64,000 bases of DNA from Galaxea fascicularis (GCA_948470475.1 OX419338.1:29809773-29873772), one strand, 5' to 3'. Counted from the stretch's first letter, positions 37,501 to 45,605 are shown. Numbers and translations are program-made. Notes: generated from the sequence alone by a model not told the origin.

Positions 37501-40500
37501 TTCTACTCCGTATTATGCATTTTGAACAATATTGTCTTATACGTTGCTTTGTTTGGTTAGCAAAATTTCTTTTGGGTTTTACTCTTCTCTTTCTTGGCAC
37601 TAACTGAACAAGTTTGAATAGCAATCAAATACATGTAAACGAAACATCGTATAATCTCGAACCTTTTTTAGATTCCCTTTAAAGGGAACCTCCACTCCTA
37701 CCAAAGAATCACTTTAAACCGCAGGATATAGTATTTGCAACAACGTTAGTTTTCTTTTTTTTCCAGAAGAGTATCTATAGTGGAGAAAAGCGAATTTCAG
37801 AATCGCGTATTTTTGTTTTCAAACTTCCTGGGCGCCGCCATCTTGAATAATTGTGACGTGTCTTGGTTGCTCTATTGTTCTGACACAAAGAGCTTTTGTC
37901 TAATAACAAAAGGGCAACCATTTTACGTCACAATTATTCAAGATGGCGGCGCCCGGGAACTTTGAAAACAAAAATGAACGATTCTATAATTCATGTATTT
38001 AAGGTAAACGGGCTTTGTTAGTTAAAACTTCAAACAAATTTGATTCTAAAAATTATTTCGTGTGATTTGAAGTGAACTTTTTGTCAGAGTGGAGGTTCCC
38101 TTTAAGGTTCGAGTTATCGGAAGTCACGAGTATTTCAAATTTCTGAACAGGTTGTAAGCATGCCTACTACCATTATATTTTAGTGGCTTGTTGCTTTATA
38201 TTCAGCTACATCCAGTGTTGCACATATAAGTGTCCTCATAAATCTTGTACATGGAAATTATAAACAACTGACTCTCTCCATCAGGCCATGTTGTATTTCT
38301 GTCAAACAAGAATTCATGTGATGAGATTGTGATTATGGTTGTTGGTTTTTCATTTTGATCTAGAGTCAGGAAGATGTGGCTGCCATTTTGAGTAGATATA
38401 ATGTAACATTATATACTTTCTTCGACAACGAGGAAGAGGCCAAAGAATTTGCAAAAGACAGGGTATGTTCACCCTCCTGAGGGGTTAGTAATAGATTTTT
38501 AGGTTTGTGTGAAAAGCATCGGGAAATTGTATGCTGTGGTTTGGTTTCCTTGTTTGAGATTTTTAAAAACAGTTTTGATTTTTGTCACACGCAGTTTTCA
38601 TAATCATTGATTGTTGTAAATCGTGGTCGCTGTAGTTAACAGTACTTGCTCTCCCTTTTTGTAGAGAATCGAATTTGCTCTTGGACAAAATCCATCATCT
38701 CGAAAGACCACTCCTTCAACCAATGAGTATTCTAGTTCTGCTAGAATACAAGAAGAACTTAGGACTGTTATATTGAAAAGGAAAGCACGGAACGAAGAAA
38801 CGTTTGTCTGGATAGATGTTAGTGGACTTGTTTTAACTACCTGTAAAGTTAGGAACCACTAGATTTGAGTATGAGTACAATTTTCAATTAAATTTAAAAT
38901 CTGTCATGTTCACAGAATCCTCACTCTTCTCCATTGCAAAATTACCGATTCGTCATTCTCGTGCGCATACTTACTCCTCCCCATGAAAGTAATTGCATTG
39001 CGTCTTTTACCTTCCCACGTTTGATTGGAGCAATTTGTATTGGTGATGCTGTTTCATTTTATTTTCAATATGACTTCTTAATGTTTTTTAACCTTTCTTT
39101 GTCTTTACAGTTGTTTGCTTAGGCAGTGCATTTGTATGTTGTTGCAAAATGTTTGAGTCCAAAAAGTTTTCATCCGTTTTGGTTCTGCATGCGATGCATT
39201 TGGCTTTTGGCAGTTGCAGGCTGTTGAAAGAGAAAGACCGCTCAGATCTCATGATGCCCTCTGTTATCAGTCAGGGTCGCTATAGCAGCGTCTCTCACCT
39301 GATTGCAAGGCTCTGTTGAGTTACGTGACTTATTGTGCCCCTTACGTGCCTTTGACGCTTAGTATTGCATTCCCTCTAGGCGTGTGGAAAGTATTAAAAA
39401 GTTCGCAAAAAGCTGTGATGTTTATCCCTTGCATCAAATCTAACAGTGTAATTTTAACTTTTTTTCTAGAAAAACGTTTCTCCTACAGACACTAAGGAGT
39501 CTCCATTCATAAGAGCCCTGGTAACTGCTGTTTGTGAGGGAGCAATGGATAGAGGTAGTGTTGTGCCAGCCATTGCTTTTGTTTATTTACCTATTTATTA
39601 TTGCATATACAGGTGACTGTCTGTTAACCAACCACCCAAATGTTAGAAAAGGGGGTCAATCGTTAGAGTTCTTAGGATGCTCTTCTGAAGGGAGTAGGGC
39701 TCCGAAAGACGAAATCTCTCTCCCCTCCACTCTCCCCCCTCCCCCCTCCCTTCCCTTCCCTTCCCTTCCCCTCCCCTCCCCCTCTTACTTTCCCAAGGCT
39801 TGATGTCAACATACCTTTTGTCCTCATAGTTCACCAAGTATTTATGGTGCAAGTTGGGAGAATCTGTTTGAACATCAAGATGTGTTTTCACTGATTATTT
39901 CCTTTTCTGTCACAACTTCCTTGTTTGAACAAGGACTGGTAATGCTCGGATAAATAAGGTTCTGTTTACAATTGTCTTCCCGCCCAAAAGGTAAACATTG
40001 CCAGAAATTTAGGACAAGATGGCGGCGGCGCCTGCGCACCAAGGCCAGAATGGCGGCAAACTCATGTAAAGAAATGTATGGAGATATGAAATTATTTTCA
40101 TATATACAGATAATTAGGTTGCGGTTCGTCATATCACGACTCGATACATGTTCAGTGGTGTATAAGCTTCGCATTTGACTTATCAACGGCTACTTAGATG
40201 GATGATTACTTACTTCCCGACGCCTCGACCAATCCATCACACATTGATGCTCCATTCTCCATACATTGCTTTAAAATCGTAGCGAAGTCATGCCACAAAC
40301 TCGTCCACTGGCAAGCAAACCCTTTCACAATGTGAATCATCACGACTCGATATAACTTCTGCGATGTTTAAACGATCTAATTCTGCCGAAAAATGCATGA
40401 ATTGCCCACGGCAAAATACTTCCAAGGACGTCCTTATCTTTCTCATTTTTCGTCTGTAGCACAGCAAGCGGACGCCATATTTATGTATGAAAGAAAGCTA

Positions 40501-41876
40501 CAAACTCGAAGCTTTCCCTGCACGAGCCGCCATTTTCTTTGTTGATCAACACTGGTGTTTCATGGGATATAAACTGGGTTACAGTCCCCTAACAACCCTA
40601 GATTTGGTTTGAATGGAAGTAAATACGCGCGAAAATCGAACACAGCTTAATTTATAAAGGCTATCACACTAATATTTAAACCAAAAAAATGTCGGACATT
40701 GTCGAGAATTACTTTGCACCAAATAAAATATCTACAGAGCTTAGATTGTGCAATATATCGTATGAAACAGCGTCTTTCCCACTCGTTTCAGCGTTTGCTG
40801 CCATATTGGATGTCTTTATCTGTCTTTATTCCTTTGCGTTATACAGTATACCGCTGGTAGTTGTTAGCGGGCTCGAAATGTCCGCGATTTCTGGCGATGA
40901 CATGGACTCACACCAGATAAGCTGCTGGGTGTTTCTGACGTGTGCATTCAGGGTTTTGGCTATCTCAGTCTGGGCAATACGGCGCTGGGGTGTTACTCTC
41001 GTATTCAATGTTTATCATTATCATTTGCTTGGCTGTCATCATTTCTTACGGTGTTTTTTTTCGTCAGAGGAAGGAGGTGCTTGTAAATGCAACGTTGAGA
41101 AGCTCAAGGACAGGAAAATTCTCCTGCAAAGATACATCGACAGTAATACCAGTTTAGAGGTCCAAGCTGTTTATGCAGTGCAAGCTTTGTTTGTTGGGCT
41201 GGATTATCCCCCAGGTAAGGCTTTCATGTGCGTTGCAAAGTGAGCTTTTTTTAACAGAACCATGCGACTAATTGTCTGTGTGCGGAACGTCGAGGCCACT
41301 TGTCATGGGCATAACCCAAAGTTCGGCTATTGGTAAACGTGCATTTTGATACGATAGTTGCCCTGTGATTGCCCACTCTTCTTGTACATTTAGATGTAAC
41401 CCAAGCTAAAGCATAGGTGAATTGCCTGATTACTTTATGAAGGTTAAATATCTTGACGTGATAATATCAAACACAAGTGAGAGTATTCCCTTAGCTATTC
41501 AGTCTCCGAGATGTGGGTTTAAAAGCGAGACGCAGCCGATTTTCTTTTAACTGGGCCTCGGGGTGTTTCGGTGTCTGACGAAACACGTTTGAGTGTTCAT
41601 GTAGCATCTCATACCCATCGGTAATTATTGTAGCATAAGTTTCGGTCTTCCCAGAAAAGGCGGGTAAAATGCTGTCATTTCTCTCTCTCCACCCACCCAG
41701 GTTTCATCAAATCATACTTCGATAGTTTGTATGACGAAGAAATCATCACAGAAGAATCTTTTTTTGCCTGGCAAAACGGAGATGAAGAGCCCGGCAAAGG
41801 AATGACAGTCACGAATGCTCAGGAGTTCTTCCGCTGGCTAAAGAGCGCCGAGGAGGCTGGAGACGACAGTTGTTAA
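13393..41876 (+). CDS. EIF4G: eukaryotic translation initiation factor 4G (eIF4G1/3 type), 17 C-terminal exons
   Basis: Seventeen GT-AG exons totalling 2529 bp join in frame to 842 codons and a TAA at 41874-41876. eIF4G is the cytoplasmic scaffold of the cap-binding complex eIF4F; its middle domain binds eIF4A and eIF3. Domains in order: MIF4G/HEAT-1 (exons 1-6, about residues 1-240), a Gly/Ser/Arg-rich linker (exons 7-9), MA3/HEAT-2 (exons 10-13) and W2/HEAT-3 (exons 14-17). It resembles eIF4G1/3 rather than eIF4G2/DAP5, from [23 protein letters not shown] and [10 protein letters not shown]. The first exon opens with an acceptor, so 5' exons with the PABP- and eIF4E-binding regions are missing from this model. 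Introns are 202 bp to 7.4 kb and full of MITEs and minisatellite. No frameshift or in-frame stop was found, so the part seen looks functional. A second set of eIF4G N-terminal exons lies downstream at 57.6-63 kb. Confidence 0.93.
13531..15881. other. eIF4G intron, nothing further recognised
   Basis: Intronic. A sequence at 14905-14965 (gaatccaactttgtccgatagtttggct) resembles the end of the MITE at 55036-55740. No other boundary or exon is clear. Confidence 0.35.
15882..16537. mobile_element. MITE with perfect 25-bp terminal inverted repeats
   Basis: Ends TTAGTATAATTTCAGAGCTG at 15882 and the exact inverted complement CAGCTCTGAAATTATACTAA ending at 16537; the identity extends over 25 bp. A small palindrome, TTCACCGCGCTACGCGGTGAA, lies near 15958. 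It sits in an eIF4G intron and is non-coding. Confidence 0.85.
16538..16642. repeat. compact hairpin element, about 105 bp
   Basis: AACAATTATTCGCC...GGTGAATATTGTGGAATAATCCCC is followed, after a short loop, by its inverted copy, ending GGCGAATAATTGTT. It directly abuts the MITE on its left. It would fold as one long stem. Confidence 0.85.
16847..16909 (+). CDS. EIF4G: eIF4G exon 2 of model (MIF4G)
   Basis: Acceptor ccccgcag, donor cct|gtaagt, 21 codons, phase 0. Encodes [20 protein letters not shown] then P, matching the conserved (A)xxEPxFSxxYANMCRCL segment. It is too short to stand out as an open frame; found from its position and splice sites. Confidence 0.88.
17240..19900 (+). repeat. 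repeat element containing a 19-unit poly(G) minisatellite
   Basis: A unique 5' part (17460-17720, including gcgacattttgcttgcgatg) is followed by a tandem array, 17736-19890, of about 19 units of roughly 97-121 bp (mostly 115). Each unit has caaatctttgcacaaatcac, agagaaggatagaggt, a run of 5-14 G, cacaaatataacgaaaatag and cgaatattgcaaaaatac. Variant units recur at a spacing of about 1.14 kb (the short 'gggaggggcactaat' variant at 17980 and 19118), so blocks of units were duplicated. The same 5' part and array words occur inverted at 22640-23760. It lies in a 7.4-kb eIF4G intron. Confidence 0.9.
19900..21860. other. eIF4G intron, nothing recognised
   Basis: No supported exon. Weak inverted similarity between 20195 (ttttgacgaagtactt) and 21446 (gtacttcgtcaaaac) might mark the ends of an old element of about 1.27 kb, but the arms are short. 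Confidence 0.3.
21861..22448. mobile_element. MITE, AGAGACCTTTAGCATC ends, 3-bp ACT duplication
   Basis: AGAGACCTTTAGCATC at the left and GATGCTAAAGGTCTCT at the right, flanked by ACT on both sides. Internal copies of gcgaacggcaaac/gtttgccgttc are also inverted. The end resembles that of the 50560-51508 element (AGAGACCTTAAGCAGC), which also has a 3-bp duplication, so both may be PIF/Harbinger-like. Confidence 0.75.
22640..23760 (-). repeat. inverted relative of the 17.2-19.9 kb minisatellite element
   Basis: On the minus strand this holds the same 5' part (gcgacattttgcttgcgatg, near 23735-23716) and several array-like units with poly(G) (poly(C) on plus at 23222, 23308 and 23500). The 22.7-23.2 kb part repeats a unit of about 240 bp with cttcgcaacgg.ttcaagaacgaggcagga and ttggtgtgttgacacac. 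The same words occur at 58.1-59.5 kb. Confidence 0.75.
23880..24342. other. eIF4G intron, nothing recognised
   Basis: AT-rich intron ending in the polypyrimidine tract and acceptor tttgcag before the next exon. Confidence 0.4.
24343..24495 (+). CDS. EIF4G: eIF4G exon 3 of model (MIF4G)
   Basis: Acceptor tgtttgcag, donor agt|gtaagt, 51 codons, phase 0. Encodes [20 protein letters not shown], matching the invariant NFRKLLLNRCQKEFEKDK segment, then a Lys/Glu-rich helix. Confidence 0.93.
25830..25937 (+). CDS. EIF4G: eIF4G exon 4 of model (MIF4G)
   Basis: Acceptor gactccag, donor aaa|gtgagt, 36 codons, phase 0. Encodes [19 protein letters not shown], the family's most conserved block ([17 protein letters not shown]). 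Confidence 0.95.
25990..26223 (+). repeat. dispersed repeat, left half (interrupted)
   Basis: Similar, same orientation, to 47940-48190 (aatctctagggtttcca, ccatgccaaatct, gggcactac). The matching right half resumes at 26897-27040, so a foldback element (26224-26896) was inserted into it. Confidence 0.7.
26224..26896. mobile_element. double foldback element, AAGGTGGCTC ends
   Basis: Arms of about 325 bp are inverted around a centre at 26551-26566 (AAATTTTCGAAAATTT). Each arm itself begins and ends with the AAGGTGGC(T/C)C motif (26224, 26550, 26567, 26896), as if two copies of one MITE had inserted head to head. It interrupts an older repeat in an eIF4G intron. Confidence 0.85.
26897..27040 (+). 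repeat. dispersed repeat, right half
   Basis: Continues the repeat of 25990-26223 after the foldback insertion: aatccttggatcattcccgt and cacttgaaatctgg match 48270-48310. Confidence 0.65.
27041..27637. other. eIF4G intron, nothing recognised
   Basis: No repeat boundary or alternative exon seen. Confidence 0.4.
27638..27766 (+). CDS. EIF4G: eIF4G exon 5 of model (MIF4G)
   Basis: Acceptor ttaaacag, donor aag|gtgtgt, 43 codons, phase 0. Encodes [20 protein letters not shown] and [15 protein letters not shown], typical of eIF4G1/3 and unlike DAP5. Confidence 0.95.
28130..28367 (+). CDS. EIF4G: eIF4G exon 6 of model (end of MIF4G)
   Basis: Acceptor tattttcag, donor agag|gtatgt, 79 codons plus one base (ends phase 1). 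Encodes [20 protein letters not shown] and [13 protein letters not shown], the end of the MIF4G domain, then a Glu/Gln/Lys-rich helix. Confidence 0.95.
29270..29394 (+). CDS. EIF4G: eIF4G exon 7 of model (linker)
   Basis: Acceptor tgtttag, donor aag|gtgaga. Takes one base from the previous exon to make Gly, then 41 codons. [20 protein letters not shown] corresponds to the DxGWNTVxxxxxxRxxDxxK linker motif that follows MIF4G. Confidence 0.9.
29590..29870 (+). mobile_element. tRNA-derived SINE, full-length type
   Basis: Same family as at 1643: gcgcagtggtgaaagcgctc, box B GGTTCGATTCCC, body ctccgagaggttttttct and ctccggttttcccctctcct, then (gattt)n, a 3' module with gtagagcactcgtgttcggc, and a (tta)n tail. 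It begins 195 bp after an eIF4G donor site. Confidence 0.85.
30293..30468 (+). CDS. EIF4G: eIF4G exon 8 of model (Gly/Ala linker)
   Basis: Acceptor tttcctag, donor ccag|gtgacg, 58 codons plus two bases. Encodes [20 protein letters not shown] followed by a Gly/Ala/Ser low-complexity run. It matches the 'LxPGGRxSWGKGSSGG' region of vertebrate eIF4G. Confidence 0.88.
30829..31003 (+). CDS. EIF4G: eIF4G exon 9 of model (Arg/Ser linker)
   Basis: Acceptor taccctag, donor aag|gtttgc. The first base completes Arg. Encodes [20 protein letters not shown] and an Arg/Gly/Pro-rich stretch; '(R)FSAL' is the conserved landmark. A TA-type MITE starts only 9 bp after the donor. Confidence 0.88.
31013..31165. 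mobile_element. MITE, TA duplication, CACCTTATTCCAAAATGG ends
   Basis: Perfect inverted ends CACCTTATTCCAAAATGGC and GCCATTTTGGAATAAGGTG, flanked by TA on both sides as in Tc1/mariner-type elements. 153 bp, non-coding. A second copy (179 bp) lies at 62181-62359 among the tandem eIF4G N-terminal exons. Confidence 0.88.
31170..32305. other. eIF4G intron with a small foldback
   Basis: Around 31590-31645 tggtctgaaatcatacgcgt and acaagtatgattttagacca form an inverted repeat, probably part of a decayed MITE. Nothing else was recognised. Confidence 0.4.
32306..32491 (+). CDS. EIF4G: eIF4G exon 10 of model (linker and start of MA3)
   Basis: Acceptor tttccag, donor aag|gtcagt, 62 codons, phase 0. 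A Pro/Ala-rich part, then [20 protein letters not shown], the first MA3 helix (EEELxKKxKxIIDEYLxxxD). Confidence 0.93.
32689..32818 (+). repeat. dispersed repeat, paralogue at 48569-48699
   Basis: About 130 bp shared with 48569-48699 in the same orientation, including cacgagaattaaggaca, ttgatatcttaaca and ggggcaacaaatgagaattt. Confidence 0.75.
33136..33521. mobile_element. MITE with AAGCCGG ends
   Basis: Left AAGCCGG..acacacgagcaa and right ttgctcgtgggttaCCGGCTT are inverted. The interior is built from repeated (t)tgacaagttt(t)/aaaacttgtc(a) words on both strands. Non-coding, in an eIF4G intron. Confidence 0.75.
33522..35098. other. eIF4G intron, nothing recognised
   Basis: No exon or repeat boundary resolved before the acceptor ttcttgtag at 35098. 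Confidence 0.4.
35099..35271 (+). CDS. EIF4G: eIF4G exon 11 of model (MA3)
   Basis: Acceptor cttgtag, donor atgg|gtatgt, 57 codons plus two bases. Encodes [20 protein letters not shown], then [20 protein letters not shown]. Typical MA3 helices. Confidence 0.93.
36010..36900. repeat. dispersed repeat, inverted relative of 53.37-54.09 kb
   Basis: Blocks here recur in inverted orientation at 53370-54090: the cttctgaagtgg...ctcgaaaaaacacttataa block, the ttatcaaggaattacccagaat block (inverted: attctgggtaattccttgat at 36364), and the segment reading ttccattgaacatgactgttt. Short open frames inside it (36071-36382 and others) are not supported as genes. Confidence 0.7.
37008..37212 (+). CDS. EIF4G: eIF4G exon 12 of model (MA3)
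   Basis: Acceptor tgtttcag, donor aag|gtaagt. The first base completes Gly, then 68 codons. [20 protein letters not shown] matches the family's LAxDMxIDIPHxWLYLAELV. Confidence 0.95.
37683..38101. mobile_element. MITE with TTAA duplication, AGGGAACCTCCACT ends
   Basis: AGGGAACCTCCACT (37683) and AGTGGAGGTTCCCT (to 38101) are perfect inverted ends, flanked by TTAA at 37679-37682 and 38102-38105. TTAA targets fit piggyBac- or Kolobok-type transposases. A second inner inverted pair (GGCGCCGCCATCTTGAATAA and its complement) lies nearer the centre. The flanks ctcgaacctt/aaggttcgag are also inverted. Confidence 0.8.
38364..38462 (+). CDS. EIF4G: eIF4G exon 13 of model (between MA3 and W2)
   Basis: Acceptor gatctag, donor agg|gtatgt, 33 codons, phase 0. 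[20 protein letters not shown] aligns with the linker 'VGxLWREAxLSWKxFLPE' that follows MA3. Confidence 0.87.
38665..38817 (+). CDS. EIF4G: eIF4G exon 14 of model (start of W2)
   Basis: Acceptor ttttgtag, donor gat|gttagt, 51 codons, phase 0. [20 protein letters not shown] then FVWID, equivalent to L...L..LL.....N..VFDWIE at the start of the W2/HEAT-3 domain. Confidence 0.9.
38818..39469. other. eIF4G intron, nothing recognised
   Basis: Donor gttagt is a non-consensus but allowed GT site. No other feature seen. Confidence 0.4.
39470..39554 (+). CDS. EIF4G: eIF4G exon 15 of model (W2)
   Basis: Acceptor tttttctag, donor agag|gtagtg, 28 codons plus one base. [20 protein letters not shown] matches the conserved (V)RALMTAVC segment. 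Confidence 0.9.
39715..39787. repeat. polypyrimidine tract
   Basis: About 70 bp of nearly pure C/T on the plus strand, made of ttccc/ctccc words. Such mirror-like homopurine-homopyrimidine tracts can form triplex DNA. In an eIF4G intron. Confidence 0.8.
39800..41067. other. eIF4G intron; open frame upstream of exon 16 is intronic
   Basis: A frame open from 40689 runs into the next coding exon, but its upstream part resembles no family and the exon has a good acceptor at 41066-41067. Contains a GC-rich patch (gacaagatggcggcggcgcc near 40015). Confidence 0.5.
41068..41214 (+). CDS. EIF4G: eIF4G exon 16 of model (W2)
   Basis: Acceptor ttcgtcag, donor ccag|gtaagg. Starts with the last two bases of a Glu codon, ends with one base of Gly. 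[20 protein letters not shown] then [11 protein letters not shown] matches LQKYLxxExxLQALYALQALVVxLxxPxx. Confidence 0.94.
41701..41876 (+). CDS. EIF4G: eIF4G exon 17, terminal (end of W2)
   Basis: Acceptor acccacccag; completes Gly, then 57 codons and TAA (41874-41876). [20 protein letters not shown] and [16 protein letters not shown] carry the aromatic/acidic boxes that end the W2 domain. Confidence 0.95.
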
Positions 41877-42429
41877 CGATCTTGCCAAGGAAGCGATTAA
41901 GCACTTTATTATGTGCAGTAAAAATGGATTTTTTAGAAATGCTTTGGGACTTTTCATAGCACATGTGGAGCCATTTAGGATGATAACAAGGAATTGGAAT
42001 TTATTCTTTTTGGAGTAGCCGGGATAAACCAGGGAGAGACTAGGATCCAGACGCCAGCGTGCTCCTCTGCGAGAAGGTATTTATAAGGCCCGTGTGCTCA
42101 TTCGTGTTGGGTTCACGAAGTGTCTCGTGCAGCTGACAGTAACTGCGTTGAATTGGTTTTCCGTCGGATTGTACGTCTTGCTGACGCATGTCAGAAAATC
42201 TCCTCTGATTTGCCTGCTTCGCTGATACGTAGAATTCTTGTCAGCTCAGTGGATGGACATTAAGTAATATCCCAAAATCAAGACGTTAATAATTATTATG
42301 AAAAGAAAAGAAAAGAAATAATCCATATTTTGTGCCTCAGAAGAAAGAATTAACAAATTAATGTTTGAATGAATCAGCATTCTTTGTGTATGGGAAACAA
42401 AGTTGGAATACACTAAAATAGCACGCTAT
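41877..42429. other. 3' UTR/flank of eIF4G
   Basis: Downstream of the stop. A perfect AATAAA was not noticed in the first 400 bp; (gaaaa)n near 42300-42320. No other gene. Confidence 0.4.
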
Positions 42430-43640
42430 ATGGCTATTTCTGAACAGTGGCGGCATCGCTTTTAAAATACACGCGGGGCTTTCCAAAATTCCGACAACCA
42501 CGGAAAATTTGAATGATAGGCGAAAGCGAAGGAAATACTTTAGGGAACTTAAGCGACGAAGACAGCAAGAGAACGCCACGAAACAATAGGCTTGATGAGC
42601 AAAAACGATGGCTCTGCACCTGCGTTTTACATTTTGGTACACTTCTTTGCCGTCCTCTGCAAAACAACAACGTCAAATGACCAAATTTATGGTTTTCTCG
42701 AGAACGTGAGCGGATGACAGCAAGTTTTTCTTCCGTTTTCTTTGCTTTAACACCGTTCACCGTAATTTAGACCCTGGTCAGCTCGTCAGCATCTTTCACG
42801 TTAAGCTAACTGGAATAATCGCGAAAGAGTTAAACGAGTAAGTTCTACAGTTGAAATCAGGTTTGTGGCCCTAGTCGTCGTTGCTTTTTGCTCCCTATTC
42901 TCCCTAGGGGAGGTAGTTGTGGTACAATGTTTTACGGGCAAATCATTACGCTGGGAGGGCTGGTACGGGTGACCGTACGCAACTTGTTGAAAATTTAGTG
43001 TAGCTTCAAAGTAGCAAAAGAATACCTGAAGTTTAAATATTTTTGTGTGCAGTTTCCCGTCTATTAAGTGCAGCTGAGTTTCAGCACAGGCACCGCAAGC
43101 TCATGGTGTGAGAGTACCGTGTCACGCAATATAAACAAGATGGCTTTAAGTTATAAGGACTTGTATGGGAATCCCAGCAATCGGTTCTAGTTGATAGATA
43201 TACGGAAAAAAATCTTAATAAAAAAGCCTTGTCTGACACCCAAGGTGTGTTGCTTGCTATCTGTGTGGTTATTTTTCCAATCTATCGCGATTTGAGCGAT
43301 TTATGTTCTTCCTGTGTTTCTACTCTTGAAAGAAAGACAAGGTGACACACTCCATTTGGGACAGCCTTTCCAAGCGAAGCCCATAATTCCACGGTAAAAT
43401 ATCCCATGGCCACAATTCCGACGCAGAATCCAAAGAAAAGGTTTGCCTTTCATTTCAACTCTCTAAAAGCCCAATCGCAGTCCCTCGAGCAATGCCAGCC
43501 TCGCCCCCTGCAGTTTGTTTCCCAAAAGAAACGAGAAAACGATGGCCGACGTCCGTGTACAAGTTTACCCCGACACAACGACCGTTGAAATCGGCTTGGT
43601 AACCTCGTCGCGTACACAAACGTAGACTCACAGGGGTGGT
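42430..43640. repeat. duplicated block, copy A
   Basis: Highly similar, same orientation, to 49055-51620 (tttctgaacagtggcggcat, ggaatcccagcaatcggttc, tgacacactccatttgggac, cgacacaacgaccgttgaaa). Copy A lacks the two insertions seen in copy B, so it shows the pre-insertion sequences: acaagg|tgacac and tacaagttt|acccc. No functional gene. Confidence 0.85.
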
Positions 43641-44110
43641 AGGCCAAAGACGCACTTAGCAGACGACTTTAACGTCTCAGACGTTAAATGCGTCTAGTAT
43701 AAAAGCGAGACACCCCAACTGGGACACATTTAGCCCTAATTCCTTTCTTCATCTGCCCTTCGTTGCTTCCGTGCTCCCTTGGTCGCCACGAGAAACAAGC
43801 CAAGGACTAAGGCTAAATCTAGTTCCTCGTCCATCCATCGCCAGAAAATGCTGATTTCTAGACCAATTTACCTTACAAAAACATTTGGATCTGGCCTTCT
43901 TGGCGACGTCGAGACATAAATTTGAGAAGCTGCAATTCCGCTATGTGTATTTGCTCATATATTCATGCGTTACCCTTTATTTGGCGCTGTTTGCTCGTGT
44001 CCAGTGTCTTCCGAGAAAAGAACCTGCAATCTCGGTCAAAACAAATGAAAAATTTAAGTCCCCCCTCCCCCTCCCCCCCCCCCTATTTCAATGATGAAAA
44101 AAAAAAAGGC
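43641..44110. repeat. related repeat with GACGTTAAATGCGTC palindromes
   Basis: gactttaacgtctcagacgt and taaatgcgtctagtataaaa recur at 51885-51940 and 52330-52385; the gaagctgcaattccgctatg block recurs at 51670 and 52155. Part of the same duplicated family. Confidence 0.75.
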
Positions 44111-44184
44111 GCAGTTTGGTTTGCGCGGGAACTCAACATTAGAGAGTTTAACATTCTACGACGGCGACGGCAACGAAAACGGCA

Positions 44185-44545
44185 TTTCAAAATACAACTT
44201 CTCGTTTGTGTAACTCTTTCGCGATGTATTCCAATTTGTTTAACATGAAAAATGCTGGCGAGCAGGCCAGGGCCTAAATTATTATGAACGGTGCTAAAGC
44301 AAAGAAAGAGAAAGAAAAAAACATTTTGTTACATTTCTTTGCCGTCCTCTGCCAAACAACAACGTGAAATGACCAAATTTCGGGTTTTCTCGAGAACGTG
44401 AGAGCATGGTGACAAGTTTTCTTTCTTTTTCTTTGCTTTAACATCGTTCATAGTAATTTAGACCCTAGACAGCTCACCAGCATTTTTCATGTTAAACAAA
44501 TTGGAATAATCGCGAAAGAGTTACACAAGCGAGAAGTTGTATTTT
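44185..44545. mobile_element. foldback MITE
   Basis: Arm aatacaacttctcgtttgtg...aaaatgctggcgagca is inverted against caccagcatttttcatgtta...gagaagttgtatt. Relatives occur at 42640-42840 and 49230-49400. The Penelope-like fragment at 44544-45605 directly follows its right end. Confidence 0.75.
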
Positions 44546-45605
44546 ATAATTAAGTGAAGTACGATCGTCCGGGTGAGTTTAGTCCTGAGAAGGACAGTTT
44601 GTGATGACATTGACTGACTTTTCGACAACCTGAGCGGAAGTCATCATCATAGTCAAGTGATTTGTGTAACGTCAGTAGATGGTATAGATACTCTGGTCGT
44701 TGACGTGATTGGTCAACGAAGTCGTGATGCTATTGGTCGACTGACAGTTAAGCCTAGTTGTCATTGGCTGTGAAGAATGTGCACAGTGATTGGTGCGTTT
44801 CGATCCGTCTTTTGTTAGTCTAATGTGTGTACGTGTGTCGTTGTCAGTCAGTCTGTTGTTTGTCCGTTGTTTATGTCGTCGACAAGTCGTTTGTAAGGTG
44901 CGGGAAGTTGTCAGCAACGGTTTAGTGGTGTCTGTTCTAAGTTAGTAAACCAGCTTTCCAGTACGATCCGTTGGTAGTAATTAGTACTGTATGTAACGCA
45001 TTCGGCAGAGTCCCAGTCGATTCTGTGGTTTGTCTGTAAATGGTGTTCAGCAATGTTATTGTTGAGGTCACCATTTCTCGTCGCTCGTTTATGTTCAGTC
45101 AGTCTTACGTTCAAGTTTCTGCCGGTCTCACCGATATAGGTGGCCTGGCAGTCGCAGCATTTGATCTTGTAAACTGCTCCTTGTCTGTCCTTTGGTTCGT
45201 CTTTGTCCTTAACGTTCGTCAGTAGTTGCCGTAAAGTGGTGATGGGTTTGTGAGCAACACGGATGTTGTAGGGCTGTAGGATGCGTGCAATGGTTTCAGA
45301 TGTGCCTTTGATGTAGGGTATCGCAGCTGTAGTGACAGGTGTCGCGTTCGTGTTCGTAACGTTGGGTTCTGCACGGTAGGTGTTGCGTCTAACGAAGTCG
45401 CGGTTGTAACTGTTTCTACTGAAAACGTTGTCTAAGTACTCGTGTTCGTCTGTTAAACTGTCGTGTGAGTCGCACACTAGTTGCGCTCATCTCGTTAGGG
45501 TATTGTCGTTGCTTTGTGTGAAGTAGGATTGTAAGAGCATTCGTCAAGTAGTCGGTCAGTATGTGTAGGTTTCCTGTAAACTATAGTTCGTAGTTGTTTG
45601 TTTCA
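44544..45605 (-). mobile_element. Penelope-like element, 5'-truncated copy
   Basis: Same family as 11223-13317. Keeps one pLTR (44544-44680) and the GIY-YIG half; the RT core is missing. The hammerhead core of its pLTR has lost the first C (ATGATGA instead of CTGATGA). It carries a segment of about 95 bp near 44765-44860 that is deleted in the other copy. Confidence 0.88.
44911..45477 (-). pseudogene. Penelope GIY-YIG endonuclease fragment
   Basis: GAVYKIKCCDCQATYIGETG then RNLNVRLTEHKR form the GIY-YIG core with the usual IGETGR (IGDTGR in the other copy). It ends at a premature TGA after LNRC, where the other copy reads on (LNRCLQLPAP). Truncated at its N terminus. Confidence 0.88.

Noticed and set aside
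40689..41243. 184-codon plus-strand open frame
   Set aside because: Only its last part (from 41068) is coding; it is eIF4G exon 16 read through upstream intron and downstream donor.
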